Shown here: piece by piece, positions 17,159-25,560 of the stretch
Layout of the letters: each line of letters starts with the position of its first letter
How positions within the stretch are numbered: position 1 is the first letter of the stretch
DNA from: an uncultured Devosia sp.
GTDB taxonomy: Bacteria; Pseudomonadota; Alphaproteobacteria; Rhizobiales; Devosiaceae
Reading direction: 5' to 3'
DNA: 41,302 bases
NCBI RefSeq assembly: GCF_913055165.1
Contig: NZ_CAJXJS010000030.1
Coordinates: 1-41,302 of the forward strand
Position numbers and translations under genes: made by a program
The notes under the pieces: model-generated
The model's input: only the letters and a program-made list of their open reading frames with translations
Databases searched by the model: none
What the model was told of the DNA's origin: nothing

Positions 17159-18196
17159 ATGGCCGATCTCACTCATTCCACGCCGCTGTCGCTCACTGAC
17201 CGCCTTGAACAGGAAGCCCTGGCGGCTTCTGCGCCAAGTCAGTCCGAGTTGATGCGCGAACTCGGCGTCAAGCCACGCCCGGGCTGGACCAGCCGCTTAC
17301 CGCAGGGCCTTGCCGCCTTCGTGACCAACCCCAAGGGCATGGCGGGGGTCATCATCCTCCTTGCGCTGGTGCTCTTTTCGGTCCTGGGGCCGGTGGTCAG
17401 CGAGTACAATCCGAACCGCCGTGCCGGCAAACCTCATGTCATGCCGGGTTACGAGCACGTGCTGGGTACCACCCGCATGGGCAAGGACGTTTTCACCCAA
17501 TTGGCCTATGGCGGCCGGGTTAGCCTGGCCGTTGGCTTTGGTGCCGGCCTTGCCGCTGCGGCCATCGGCCTCGCCATAGGCATCTCCGCGGGATATTTCG
17601 GCGGCCGCATCGACGACATCCTGACTTTCTTTGTCAATGTGGTCCTGGTGCTTCCGGGCCTGCCTTTGATCATTGTCATCGCCACCATGGTGGAGCAAGC
17701 CAGCCCGCTGGTCATAGGCGTGGTCCTGGCGCTGACGGGCTGGGGATGGGCCGCGCGCACCATCCGAACCCAGACGCTATCGCTGCGCACCCGTGAATTC
17801 GTACTGTCGGCCGAACTCATGGGAGAGAAGAAGTGGCGCATCATCCTCGTCGAAATCTTCCCCAACATGCTGAGCTTCGTCATGGGCGGTTTTGTGCTGG
17901 GCACCATCGCGGCCATTCTGGCCGAAGCGGCGCTGGAGTTCATCGGCCTGGGCGATCCCAATGCCGTGACCTGGGGCACCATGCTGTTCTGGGCCCAGAA
18001 CAATCTGGCGCTGCAGAGTGGCGCCTGGTGGGAAATCTGGCCGCCCTGCATCGCCATCATGCTGACGGGCGCTGCCCTGGTCTTGGTGAACTTCGCAGTC
18101 GACGAAATCACCAATCCCCAGCTCAAGGCATCTCGCAGGATTGGCCGCATCCGGAAATTCCTGCAACGTCGGGGGAGAAGTGCCGATGTCTTCTGA
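17159..18196 (+). CDS. ABC transporter permease, DppC/OppC type
   Basis: Second permease, 345 residues. A long N-terminal cytoplasmic tail (about 50 residues) precedes the first span, as usual for OppC-type subunits (LAAFVTNPKGMAGVIILLALVLFSVLGPVVSEYNP). The conserved GTTRMGKDVFTQLAYGGRVSLAVGFGAGLAAAAIGLAIG block and the EAA loop (LSAELMGEKKWRIILVEIFPNMLSFV) are present. Its last 11 bases overlap the first ATPase gene. Confidence 0.9.
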   Translation: MADLTHSTPLSLTDRLEQEALAASAPSQSELMRELGVKPRPGWTSRLPQGLAAFVTNPKGMAGVIILLALVLFSVLGPVVSEYNPNRRAGKPHVMPGYEHVLGTTRMGKDVFTQLAYGGRVSLAVGFGAGLAAAAIGLAIGISAGYFGGRIDDILTFFVNVVLVLPGLPLIIVIATMVEQASPLVIGVVLALTGWGWAARTIRTQTLSLRTREFVLSAELMGEKKWRIILVEIFPNMLSFVMGGFVLGTIAAILAEAALEFIGLGDPNAVTWGTMLFWAQNNLALQSGAWWEIWPPCIAIMLTGAALVLVNFAVDEITNPQLKASRRIGRIRKFLQRRGRSADVF

Positions 18197-19157
18197 TCGC
18201 GCCCTGATCGAGGTGAGGAACCTCACTGTCGACTATGTGGGCGAACACTCCGTCGCCCGCGCCGTCAACGGCATTGATTTCGACATCCGCGAGGGCGAGG
18301 CCTTTGGCCTGGCCGGCGAAAGCGGCTGCGGCAAATCCACCGTCGCCTTCGCCCTGGCCAGGTTGACCCGGCTTCCCGGACTGGTTTCCGGCGGTGAAGT
18401 CCGGCTCAATGGCGAGGATGTGCTCAAGTTCGACAAGGCCAGATTGAAGGCCTATCGCTGGAACGAGGTCAGCTTCGTCTTTCAATCGGCCATGAATGCC
18501 CTTAATCCGGTGATCCCGGTTTCAGAGCAGATCATGGACGTGATCGAGACCCACGAACCGGAACTGGGCCAGGATGGTGCTCGCGCTCGGGCAGTGGAGC
18601 TCTTCGAACTGGTCGGTATCCCATCCAAGCGGCTCGACGACTATCCGCATCAGTTTTCGGGCGGCATGCGCCAACGCATCTGCATCGCTATCGCGCTCGC
18701 TCTCAAGCCCAAGCTCATCATCATGGACGAGCCGACCACGGCGCTTGACGTGGTGGTGCAGCGCGACATCATCGAGCAGATTGTCGATCTCAAGACGCGC
18801 CTGGGCTTTTCCGTACTGTTCATCACCCATGATCTGGGGCTGATGATCGAGTTCTGCGACCGCATCGGGGTGATGTATTCGGGCGAGCTGGTGGAGGTGG
18901 CGCCTTCGGAAGCCATCCTGACAGCGCCACAACACCCCTATACGCGCGCGCTGGGGAACAGCTTTCCGCCATTGACCGGCCCGCGGGTCCGGCTCGAGGG
19001 CATTGCCGGGACGCCGCCCGATCTGAGGGAACTGCCGACGGGATGCCGATTTGCGCCGCGCTGTCCCCATGCGATGGAGCAGTGTCGCATTGATGCCCCG
19101 CAATTGCGCTTCATCCCCGAACACAAGAGCCAGGCCGCATGTCACTTGCTGAACTAG
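18186..19157 (+). CDS. ABC transporter ATP-binding protein, DppD/OppD type
   Basis: ATPase of 323 residues from the ATG at 18186, which has CGGGGGAGAAG just upstream (about 18170-18180). Walker A is GESGCGKST (44-52), the signature FSGGMRQR, and Walker B LIIMDEPTTALD. The C-terminal oligo_HPY-type extension ends with GCRFAPRCPHAMEQC, where clustered cysteines may hold an iron-sulfur centre as in other OppD/DppD proteins. It overlaps the preceding permease by 11 bases and the second ATPase by 19 bases. Confidence 0.91.
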   Translation: MSSDRALIEVRNLTVDYVGEHSVARAVNGIDFDIREGEAFGLAGESGCGKSTVAFALARLTRLPGLVSGGEVRLNGEDVLKFDKARLKAYRWNEVSFVFQSAMNALNPVIPVSEQIMDVIETHEPELGQDGARARAVELFELVGIPSKRLDDYPHQFSGGMRQRICIAIALALKPKLIIMDEPTTALDVVVQRDIIEQIVDLKTRLGFSVLFITHDLGLMIEFCDRIGVMYSGELVEVAPSEAILTAPQHPYTRALGNSFPPLTGPRVRLEGIAGTPPDLRELPTGCRFAPRCPHAMEQCRIDAPQLRFIPEHKSQAACHLLN

Positions 19158-20164
19158 AACCCGAGCGCACCACCGTGGAAGCCGACGGCCCGGTCCTTGA
19201 GATGGACAATGTCGACAAGGAATTCGTGCTGGGCGGCGCCTTCCTCAATCAGACCTTCCTCAAGGCCCTTTCGGGTGTGTCGCTGCAACTGCAGCAGGGC
19301 AGGGCGCTTGCCCTTGTGGGCGAGTCCGGTTCGGGTAAGTCAACTTGCGCGCGCATGCTGGCCGGAGCCTACGAGCCGACGAGGGGCGTGATCCGCCATC
19401 ATGGCCAGGACATTGCTGCCTTCCGTGGTGCGCGCATGCAGCAATACCGCGCCCAGGTTCAGATGGTCTTTCAGGACCCATTCGGCTCGCTCAATCCGAC
19501 CCAGTCCATTGGCTACCATCTGGAGCGCCCCATTCGTCTGCATCGCCCCGATCTCAAGGGCAAAGCGATCGAGGCAGAAATGCTCTCGCTGCTGGAAAGT
19601 GTGGGCCTGAGGCCGGCGGCAGACTATCTCAAGCGCCGGCCCCATGAACTCTCGGGAGGGCAGCGCCAGCGTGTCGCCATTGCCCGCGCGCTCTCGGTGC
19701 AGCCGGAAGTGCTGCTGGCTGACGAGCCCACCTCGATGCTGGACGTATCTGTCCGCCTGGGCATTCTGAACCTATTGGAGGATCTCAAGCGCGACCGGCA
19801 GTTGGCAGCTCTTTACATCACCCACGACATTGCCACGGCGCGCTACTTCGCCGAAGAAACGGCGGTTATGTATGCCGGGCATCTGGTAGAACAGGGGCCG
19901 AGCCAGGAAATCACCGACAATCCACGCCACCCCTATACGCAACTGCTGATTGAATCGGTGCCCAACCCCAAGCGCAAGATCGAAACGGGTAAGGCGCGAC
20001 GTGCAGTCGATATCCCGCTCTGGACGCGCGACAGCCGTGGTTGCCCCTTTGTCTCGCGCTGCCCCAAGGCGACGGCGATCTGCAAGGAAACCATGCCCGG
20101 CCCCACGGTCGTGGGTGCAGGACATATGGTTCGCTGCCACAATCTCGTTGCGGTCAGCCCGTGA
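19139..20164 (+). CDS. ABC transporter ATP-binding protein, DppF/OppF type
   Basis: Second ATPase of the importer, 341 residues. Walker A is GESGSGKST (61-69), Q-loop MVFQDPFGSLNPTQSIGYHLERP, signature LSGGQRQR and Walker B VLLADEPTSMLD. The C-terminal extension carries GCPFVSRCPKATAIC. The ATG at 19139 lies inside the end of the previous gene. Its stop region overlaps, tail to tail, the 3' end of the minus-strand ATPase gene by 11 bases (20154-20164), so the two operons have no terminator between them. Confidence 0.91.
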   Translation: MSLAELEPERTTVEADGPVLEMDNVDKEFVLGGAFLNQTFLKALSGVSLQLQQGRALALVGESGSGKSTCARMLAGAYEPTRGVIRHHGQDIAAFRGARMQQYRAQVQMVFQDPFGSLNPTQSIGYHLERPIRLHRPDLKGKAIEAEMLSLLESVGLRPAADYLKRRPHELSGGQRQRVAIARALSVQPEVLLADEPTSMLDVSVRLGILNLLEDLKRDRQLAALYITHDIATARYFAEETAVMYAGHLVEQGPSQEITDNPRHPYTQLLIESVPNPKRKIETGKARRAVDIPLWTRDSRGCPFVSRCPKATAICKETMPGPTVVGAGHMVRCHNLVAVSP

Positions 20165-21233
20165 TGCGATTGCCAGCCTGATCAAAAAGCGCGGCCTTCT
20201 CGGGGGGGTGACCCACCGTCAGCGTCTCCCCGACTGTGCAGGCCGTGTCGCCGTCCAGGGCGACGATCAGGTGCTGTCCATTGACCAGTGCCAGATTAAC
20301 GATGGTCTCGTTGCCCAGATGCTCCACGAGCGTCACTTTGCCGGTGAAGGCGCCATCGTCCATGGGTTTGAAGTCGTGCGGTCGCACACCCAAGGTCAGG
20401 ATGTCTCCCGCCTTCTGGCCCGCTCCGGTCAGTGGCAGGGTCTGCGCTTTCATGGCGGGGCCTGATATCCGTATCGCACTTGCGTCAACGGCGTCTATGG
20501 TGACCTCGACGAAATTCATCTTCGGCGAACCGATGAAGCCGGCGACGAAGAGATTGGCCGGGCGGTGATAGAGTTCCAGCGGCGAGCCAACCTGCTGGAC
20601 GGTGCCGGCACTAAGCACCACGATCTTGTCGGCCAGCGTCATGGCTTCGACCTGGTCATGGGTCACATAGACCATTGTCGCCCCAAGATCGCTGTGCAGC
20701 TTGGCCAGCTCCATCCGCATGTCCACGCGCAGCGCCGCATCGAGATTGGAGAGCGGCTCGTCGAAGAGGAAAACGCCGGGTTTGCGCACGATGGCGCGCC
20801 CAATGGCGACGCGCTGGCGCTGGCCCCCCGAGAGTTGGCTGGGGCGGCGTTCGAGCAGATGTTCCATCTGCAGGATGCGGGCCGCTTCAGCGACCTTGGC
20901 GTCCTTTTCCGCCTTTGGCGCATTGGCGATTGTGAGCCCGAAAGCCAGGTTTTCCCGAACGGTCATATGTGGGAAAATGGCATAGGACTGGAACACCATG
21001 GCGATGCTGCGATCCTTGGGCGGCAGGTCGTTGACCACGCGGTCGCCGATGCTCAGTGTGCCACCGCTGATGTCCTCGAGCCCCGCAATCATGCGTAGCA
21101 GCGTCGACTTGCCACAACCCGAAGGGCCGACAAAGACGCAGAACTCTCCATCGGCGATTTCGATGTCGACGCCCTTGATGATGTCGGCGGCGCCATAATT
21201 CTTGCGGACATTCTTGAGGGAAACGCTGGCCAT
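20154..21233 (-). CDS. Sugar ABC transporter ATP-binding protein, UgpC/MsmX type
   Basis: ATPase of 359 residues with Walker A GPSGCGKST (36-44), MVFQSYAIFPHM, signature LSGGQ (134-138), Walker B FLFDEPLSNLD and a C-terminal MalK-like regulatory domain. It is the last gene of the operon lacI - binding protein - two permeases - glycosidase - ATPase, 26 bases after the glycosidase. It presumably powers the permeases encoded at 22283-24234. Confidence 0.92.
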   Translation of the reverse strand: MASVSLKNVRKNYGAADIIKGVDIEIADGEFCVFVGPSGCGKSTLLRMIAGLEDISGGTLSIGDRVVNDLPPKDRSIAMVFQSYAIFPHMTVRENLAFGLTIANAPKAEKDAKVAEAARILQMEHLLERRPSQLSGGQRQRVAIGRAIVRKPGVFLFDEPLSNLDAALRVDMRMELAKLHSDLGATMVYVTHDQVEAMTLADKIVVLSAGTVQQVGSPLELYHRPANLFVAGFIGSPKMNFVEVTIDAVDASAIRISGPAMKAQTLPLTGAGQKAGDILTLGVRPHDFKPMDDGAFTGKVTLVEHLGNETIVNLALVNGQHLIVALDGDTACTVGETLTVGHPPEKAALFDQAGNRITG

Positions 21234-21259
21234 TTTTGGTGTCCTTGCGAGGTTTGAGG

Positions 21260-22252
21260 TCAGACCTTGGCGCCCGGAGGGAGCTTGTCGAGTTCAGTGT
21301 GCAAAAGGCCATCCGCATCAATGCGGACCGGGATCGGGTCACTGACCTGGCCAATGAACGAACCATCTGGCGCGTCATGGAGAAAACCCATGAAAACCAG
21401 GCCATTGTCGGTCGTCACGATCTTGCCGGCATAGCGGCTGCCCTGCGCGCCATCGAAGAACGGACCGGGCGCCACTTCCCAGGGACCGAACGGGTCATCG
21501 GCCATCAGATAATGCGTTCCGCGGACGGGCTCTTCGGTATTGAAACGCTTGTAAGCTTCCGACCAGTGCGATCCATCGGTGCAGAACAGCATGTACCATT
21601 TGCCATTGGCCTCGAAGACCTGCGGCACTTCCATCTGCCCGAACATGCCGCCGGCATAGACCGGGGGCTGCAGCGTCCAGCTATAGAGGTCGGGCGAGGT
21701 GGCAAAGCCGATCGTGCCCCCGGCATTGGGCTCGGCGACGCCGGGGCGACGCGCGACAAAGTACATTATCCAGCCATCGCCCTTTGGGTTCTTCATCACC
21801 CACGGGTCGCGGAAGGCACGGTCGTGCCAATGGCCGGATGTGTATTCTTCATAGTCGGGTCCAGAGATATCGAGCGCCAGGCCATTGCCGACACGGGTCC
21901 AGTTGTGCCCGTCGGTCGAAGTCGCGTGACCCAGGCGCTGCTTCATGCCCTCTTCGGCGTGTTCGGTGCCGGTATAGAAGAGGTGCCAGAGCCCGGTGTC
22001 GTCGCGCAGGGTCGAGCCGGTCCAGGTTGTCCAGTCATCCCAGGAGGGCGCGGCCGCCGGCGCGAAGGTGGTGCCCAGATGGGTCCAGTTGACCAGGTCT
22101 TTTGAGACGGCGTGTCCTTGGGTGACATGACGGTGGCGCATGTCCGGATGGGCCAGCCTATTGTCGGCCTGCAGAAAATAGGCGTGGTAATCATCGCCGT
22201 CGCGATAAATCCAGAAGTCCCAAATCCATTTGTCTTTAAGGGCAATAACCAC
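21260..22252 (-). CDS. Glycoside hydrolase, GH32/GH43-like five-bladed propeller
   Basis: Probable cytosolic glycosidase of 330 residues with no signal peptide. Clan GH-J-like landmarks are visible in order: a WDFW block with Asp12 (candidate nucleophile), WTGS at 77-80 (like FSGS of GH32), FRDP at 147-150 (transition-state Asp) and MEVPQ at 207-211 (Glu208, candidate acid; GH32 usually has ECP). The canonical WMNDPNG motif is not intact, so it is a divergent member and fructosidase activity is not assured. The GTG at 22252 is the only start that keeps the first blade; no clear ribosome site is seen, so translation may be coupled to the permease that ends 30 bases upstream. It would cleave the sugar imported by this operon. 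Confidence 0.75.
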   Translation of the reverse strand: MVIALKDKWIWDFWIYRDGDDYHAYFLQADNRLAHPDMRHRHVTQGHAVSKDLVNWTHLGTTFAPAAAPSWDDWTTWTGSTLRDDTGLWHLFYTGTEHAEEGMKQRLGHATSTDGHNWTRVGNGLALDISGPDYEEYTSGHWHDRAFRDPWVMKNPKGDGWIMYFVARRPGVAEPNAGGTIGFATSPDLYSWTLQPPVYAGGMFGQMEVPQVFEANGKWYMLFCTDGSHWSEAYKRFNTEEPVRGTHYLMADDPFGPWEVAPGPFFDGAQGSRYAGKIVTTDNGLVFMGFLHDAPDGSFIGQVSDPIPVRIDADGLLHTELDKLPPGAKV

Positions 22253-22282
22253 TTGTCGTTGTCTTTCAAAGGAGGTGCCGCA

Positions 22283-23161
22283 TCAGCCCTTGACGCCCGT
22301 GGAGGCGATCGAGGCGATGAAGGCGCGCTGCAGGAAAAGGTAGAAGGCCAGCACCGGGACGGTGATCAGCGAGAGATAGGCCATGATCTCGCCCCAGGCG
22401 CGGTTGAGCTGGAAGAAATATTGCAGCCCGACCATCACCGGCCGGTAGCGTTCTTCCTGAACCACCATGAGCGGCCAGAGATACTGGTTGTACATGACCA
22501 GGAATTTGAGGATGGCCGCCGTCGCCAACACCGGGCCGGCAAGGGGCATGACGACGCGGCGATAAACCTGCCACCAACTTGCGCCCTCGACCCGTGCGGC
22601 CTCGATCAATTCGCCCGGCAGATCCTTGAAGTACTGGACAAAGAGGAAAATGGTCAGACCATCGGCAATAAACGGGACGATCTGCACCTGATAGGAATTG
22701 AGCCATCCATAAGTCAGGCCATCGAGCCCCAGCCAGGGCAATTTGGAGGCGATGAGCAGGAGCGGGATGGCAATCGTCTCGAACGGCACGATCAAGGTCG
22801 CCAGGATCAGCGTCAGCACCAGATCCCGTCCGCGCCAGTCGATGAAGACGAAGGCGAAGGCGGCGGCCGAGCAGATGAACAGGGTCAGGGCCACCGTCAC
22901 ACCGGTGACGATGACGGAATTGAAGATGAAGAGCCCCACCGGGGCGCGGCGAAAGGCGTCGAAATAATTGTCCAGCGAGATGTCGCCAACCGGCAGGAAG
23001 GCGCGGAGGCTCCGCGTGTCGCTGAGCAGTTGCGCGTCGGGCTTCAGGCTCGACATCAGCATGAACACTAGCGGAAAGACGAAGATCAGGGCGATCAGCC
23101 CCAGCACCGTGTAGCGCACCGCAAGGCGCAGCCCGTGATTGTCTGCGGAAAGCTGCGCCAT
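22283..23161 (-). CDS. Sugar ABC transporter permease, MalG/UgpE class
   Basis: Membrane permease of 292 residues, six spans, EAA loop EAARVEGASWWQVYRRVVMPLAGPV. Its ATG at 23161 shares one base with the TGA of the preceding permease (TGATG), so translation is coupled. The longer open frame upstream is a shadow of that permease. It forms the channel with the protein encoded at 23161-24234. Confidence 0.9.
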   Translation of the reverse strand: MAQLSADNHGLRLAVRYTVLGLIALIFVFPLVFMLMSSLKPDAQLLSDTRSLRAFLPVGDISLDNYFDAFRRAPVGLFIFNSVIVTGVTVALTLFICSAAAFAFVFIDWRGRDLVLTLILATLIVPFETIAIPLLLIASKLPWLGLDGLTYGWLNSYQVQIVPFIADGLTIFLFVQYFKDLPGELIEAARVEGASWWQVYRRVVMPLAGPVLATAAILKFLVMYNQYLWPLMVVQEERYRPVMVGLQYFFQLNRAWGEIMAYLSLITVPVLAFYLFLQRAFIASIASTGVKG

Positions 23162-24234
23162 CACTTCTTCTCCCTGGTGAGCCAACGCTGCAGCAGCGAA
23201 ATGGCGAGAACAAAAACAAACAGGATCACCGAAATGGTCGAGCCACCGGAGATATCCTGCTTGCCATAGCCGCGCTCGACGGCCTGGAACACGATGGTTT
23301 GCGTCGAATCGAGCGGACCGCCGCTGGTCATCACATCGATCTGCGCGAACAGGGCAAAGGCCTGCATGGTGATGACGATCAACACCAGCACCGCAGTATT
23401 GCGCAGACCCGGCCAGGTCACATAGCGGAAGGTCTGCCATTTGCTGGCCCCTTCGATGGCAGCCGCTTCGTAGAGCGAGGGGCTGATGGTCTGCAGACCC
23501 GAGAGCCAGATGACCATGTGAAAGCCCACGGCCTGCCAGATCGACATGGCGATGATGGCGCCAAGCGCCGTACTGGGATTGCCTAGCCAGTCGATGCGGG
23601 GGAAGGCGCCAAACGTCAGGGCGCCCAGCAGATTGTTCAAAAGGCCGCTCTGACCGTCATAAATGAAGCGCCAGAGCAGCGAGACCACCACGATCGAGAC
23701 CACGACGGGCATGAAATAGATGGCGCGAAAGACATTGATGCCGCGCAGTTTCTGATTGATCAAAAGGGCAAGGACCAGTGCCAGCCCGCCCTGCACGGGT
23801 GCCACGACGAGCACAAAGATGATGGTGTTGACCACGGCCTTGGCGAACACCACGTCGCGTGCCAGCACATATGTCCGGCTCTCGCCAAGCGAGACGCTGA
23901 ACCATTCGCGCATGCCGTCAAACTGCGGATAATCGGGATTGTTGCGCGTATAGCCACGCAGTGCCGGATAGCTGACGGTCCCGTCCTCCTCGCGCAGGAT
24001 TTCGCCGGCATCATCTCGCTCCGGTTCCAGCGTGAGCAGCCCTATACCCAGAAGCTGGCTGTAATTGCTCAGGCCCACAAATTGGGTGGGATTGGGCGAA
24101 ATCAGGCGCTGATTGGTGAAGCTCAGGCCAATAGCGAACAGGAAGGGCAGGACGATGAACAGCCCCATCAGCACGGCCGCGGGCCCCGCCATCAGCCAGC
24201 CGGTTGAATTTGAGCGTGTGAATTTTGAGGCCAT
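23161..24234 (-). CDS. Sugar ABC transporter permease, MalF/UgpA class, with long periplasmic insert
   Basis: Membrane permease of 357 residues from the ATG at 24234 (GGAAAGG lies about 10 bases upstream; an in-frame ATG at 24255 would add seven residues). Between the first and second spans there is a hydrophilic insert of roughly 70 residues (LEPERDDAGEILREEDGTVS...WFSVSLGESRTYVLARDVVF). This makes the protein longer than the usual 290-310 and places extra sequence on the periplasmic side. The EAA loop reads EAAAIEGASKWQTFRYVTWPGLRNT. It follows the binding-protein gene after a hairpin. Confidence 0.88.
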   Translation of the reverse strand: MASKFTRSNSTGWLMAGPAAVLMGLFIVLPFLFAIGLSFTNQRLISPNPTQFVGLSNYSQLLGIGLLTLEPERDDAGEILREEDGTVSYPALRGYTRNNPDYPQFDGMREWFSVSLGESRTYVLARDVVFAKAVVNTIIFVLVVAPVQGGLALVLALLINQKLRGINVFRAIYFMPVVVSIVVVSLLWRFIYDGQSGLLNNLLGALTFGAFPRIDWLGNPSTALGAIIAMSIWQAVGFHMVIWLSGLQTISPSLYEAAAIEGASKWQTFRYVTWPGLRNTAVLVLIVITMQAFALFAQIDVMTSGGPLDSTQTIVFQAVERGYGKQDISGGSTISVILFVFVLAISLLQRWLTREKK

Positions 24235-24256
24235 CTGCCGCGAACCTTTCCGCATT

Positions 24257-24282
24257 GGGACCCCAGCTGCAGCCGGGGTCCC
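24257..24282 (-). terminator. Hairpin between binding-protein and permease genes
   Basis: GGGACCCC (24257-24264) pairs perfectly with GGGGTCCC (24275-24282) around a 10-base loop. It is stable, without a U-tract, and lies 21 bases after the binding-protein stop; likely an attenuator or mRNA 3' protector. Confidence 0.6.
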
Positions 24283-24303
24283 TCCAGAGTCGAGGGGAGG
24301 ACT

Positions 24304-25560
24304 CTAGAACCCGTAACTGTTGTTCTTGGCGATGTCGGCGTCGATTTCGTCGACCGCGGAGTCCAGCGTGTCCTGGACATCAGCGCCATTGGCTATATCG
24401 GCCAGGGCCTTCTCGAAGACCTTGGCGGCAACGACATAGCCGGGCGTAACCGGACGGACGAGAGCCTGGGCCTCGGAGAGGTCGAAGAACACGGCCAGCG
24501 GCCCGCCATCCTTGTAGTTCTCCGTCATGGCGGCAGCCGAAGCGGTGGCCGGGATCAGGCCGATGCCGTTGGAAAATTCGGCCAGATACTTGTCCTGCAG
24601 CGCGAACTCGATGAAGGCCGAGGCGCCCTCGGGATGCTCGGATGCGGCTGAAACGCCGAATTGCCAGGAGGCGGCGCCGATCTTGGGGCCATTGCCAAAG
24701 TCCGGGGCAGGCAGGAACAGCACATCGTCATAGGCATCCAATGTGCCCAGGGCCGCCCAGTTGCCGTTCCAGGAGAACGCATATTTGCCGCTGTTGAAGC
24801 CGTTGTCGCGGTCCGCCGGGTCCTGCGTCGCCTGGGCGTAACCATCGTTGAAGAGGCCCTGCCACCAATTGCCGAATTCGACTGCCGCATCGCCATTCAG
24901 CACGCCTTCGGCGGTTGTATAGGTGGAGCGGTCGACGATGTCGCCGCCAAAGCTCTGCAGGAATGGCGAGAATGCATAGGGATACCATTCGCCGGTCCAG
25001 GCGGTGCCCAGATCGAGCGCATAGTCGAACTTGCCCGATGCCTTGGCTTTGGCCAGGGCGTCCATGAATTCGTCGCCCGTCCAGGGCTGCTCCAGCGTGG
25101 GCACACGCAGGCCGAGTTCATCGAGATAGGACTTGCGCGTCACCAGCGAGATGGCTGCGTCCCAGAGGCCAATGGAATAGAGCTGGTCGTTCCACACGCC
25201 CTTGGTGCCGGGCAGGTAGTTGGCGATCTTGGCTTCGTCGATCTGCAGCGGCTGCATGTAGCCCGACCACGCCCAGTTGGGCATCACCGGACCATCGACA
25301 TCGAGAATGTCGGGAAGATTGCCCGCCAGGGCGCCAGCCACGACGCTGTCATTATAGGCTGCCTGCGGGAAACTCTGCATTTCCACCACCCAGTCGGACT
25401 GGCTGGCGTTAAAATCCGAGATGATCTGGTTGACGATGTTGGATTCAACCTCATTGCCGGCGCCGTGATACCACATGGTCAGGGTCGTCTGCGCGAATGT
25501 GGCGCTGCTCATGGCAGTCGTGATGGCGATGCTTGTCGCCAATAGGCGTAGGGATGTCAT
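24304..25560 (-). CDS. Sugar ABC transporter substrate-binding protein, family 1
   Basis: Periplasmic binding protein of the SBP_bac_1 (MalE-like) family, 418 residues. The signal peptide spans about residues 1-23 (MTSLRLLATSIAITTAMSSATFA). Family features include LTMWYHGAGNEVE, NQIISDFNASQSDWVVEMQSFPQAAYNDSVVAGALAGNLPDILDVDGP and the late FIEFALQDKYLAEFSNGIGLIPATASA. Its start overlaps the repressor stop by 4 bases (ATGA), an unusual arrangement in which the repressor is the first gene of the operon it controls. The ligand is unknown; the nearby GH32-like enzyme suggests a short oligosaccharide, possibly fructose-containing. Confidence 0.9.
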   Translation of the reverse strand: MTSLRLLATSIAITTAMSSATFAQTTLTMWYHGAGNEVESNIVNQIISDFNASQSDWVVEMQSFPQAAYNDSVVAGALAGNLPDILDVDGPVMPNWAWSGYMQPLQIDEAKIANYLPGTKGVWNDQLYSIGLWDAAISLVTRKSYLDELGLRVPTLEQPWTGDEFMDALAKAKASGKFDYALDLGTAWTGEWYPYAFSPFLQSFGGDIVDRSTYTTAEGVLNGDAAVEFGNWWQGLFNDGYAQATQDPADRDNGFNSGKYAFSWNGNWAALGTLDAYDDVLFLPAPDFGNGPKIGAASWQFGVSAASEHPEGASAFIEFALQDKYLAEFSNGIGLIPATASAAAMTENYKDGGPLAVFFDLSEAQALVRPVTPGYVVAAKVFEKALADIANGADVQDTLDSAVDEIDADIAKNNSYGF

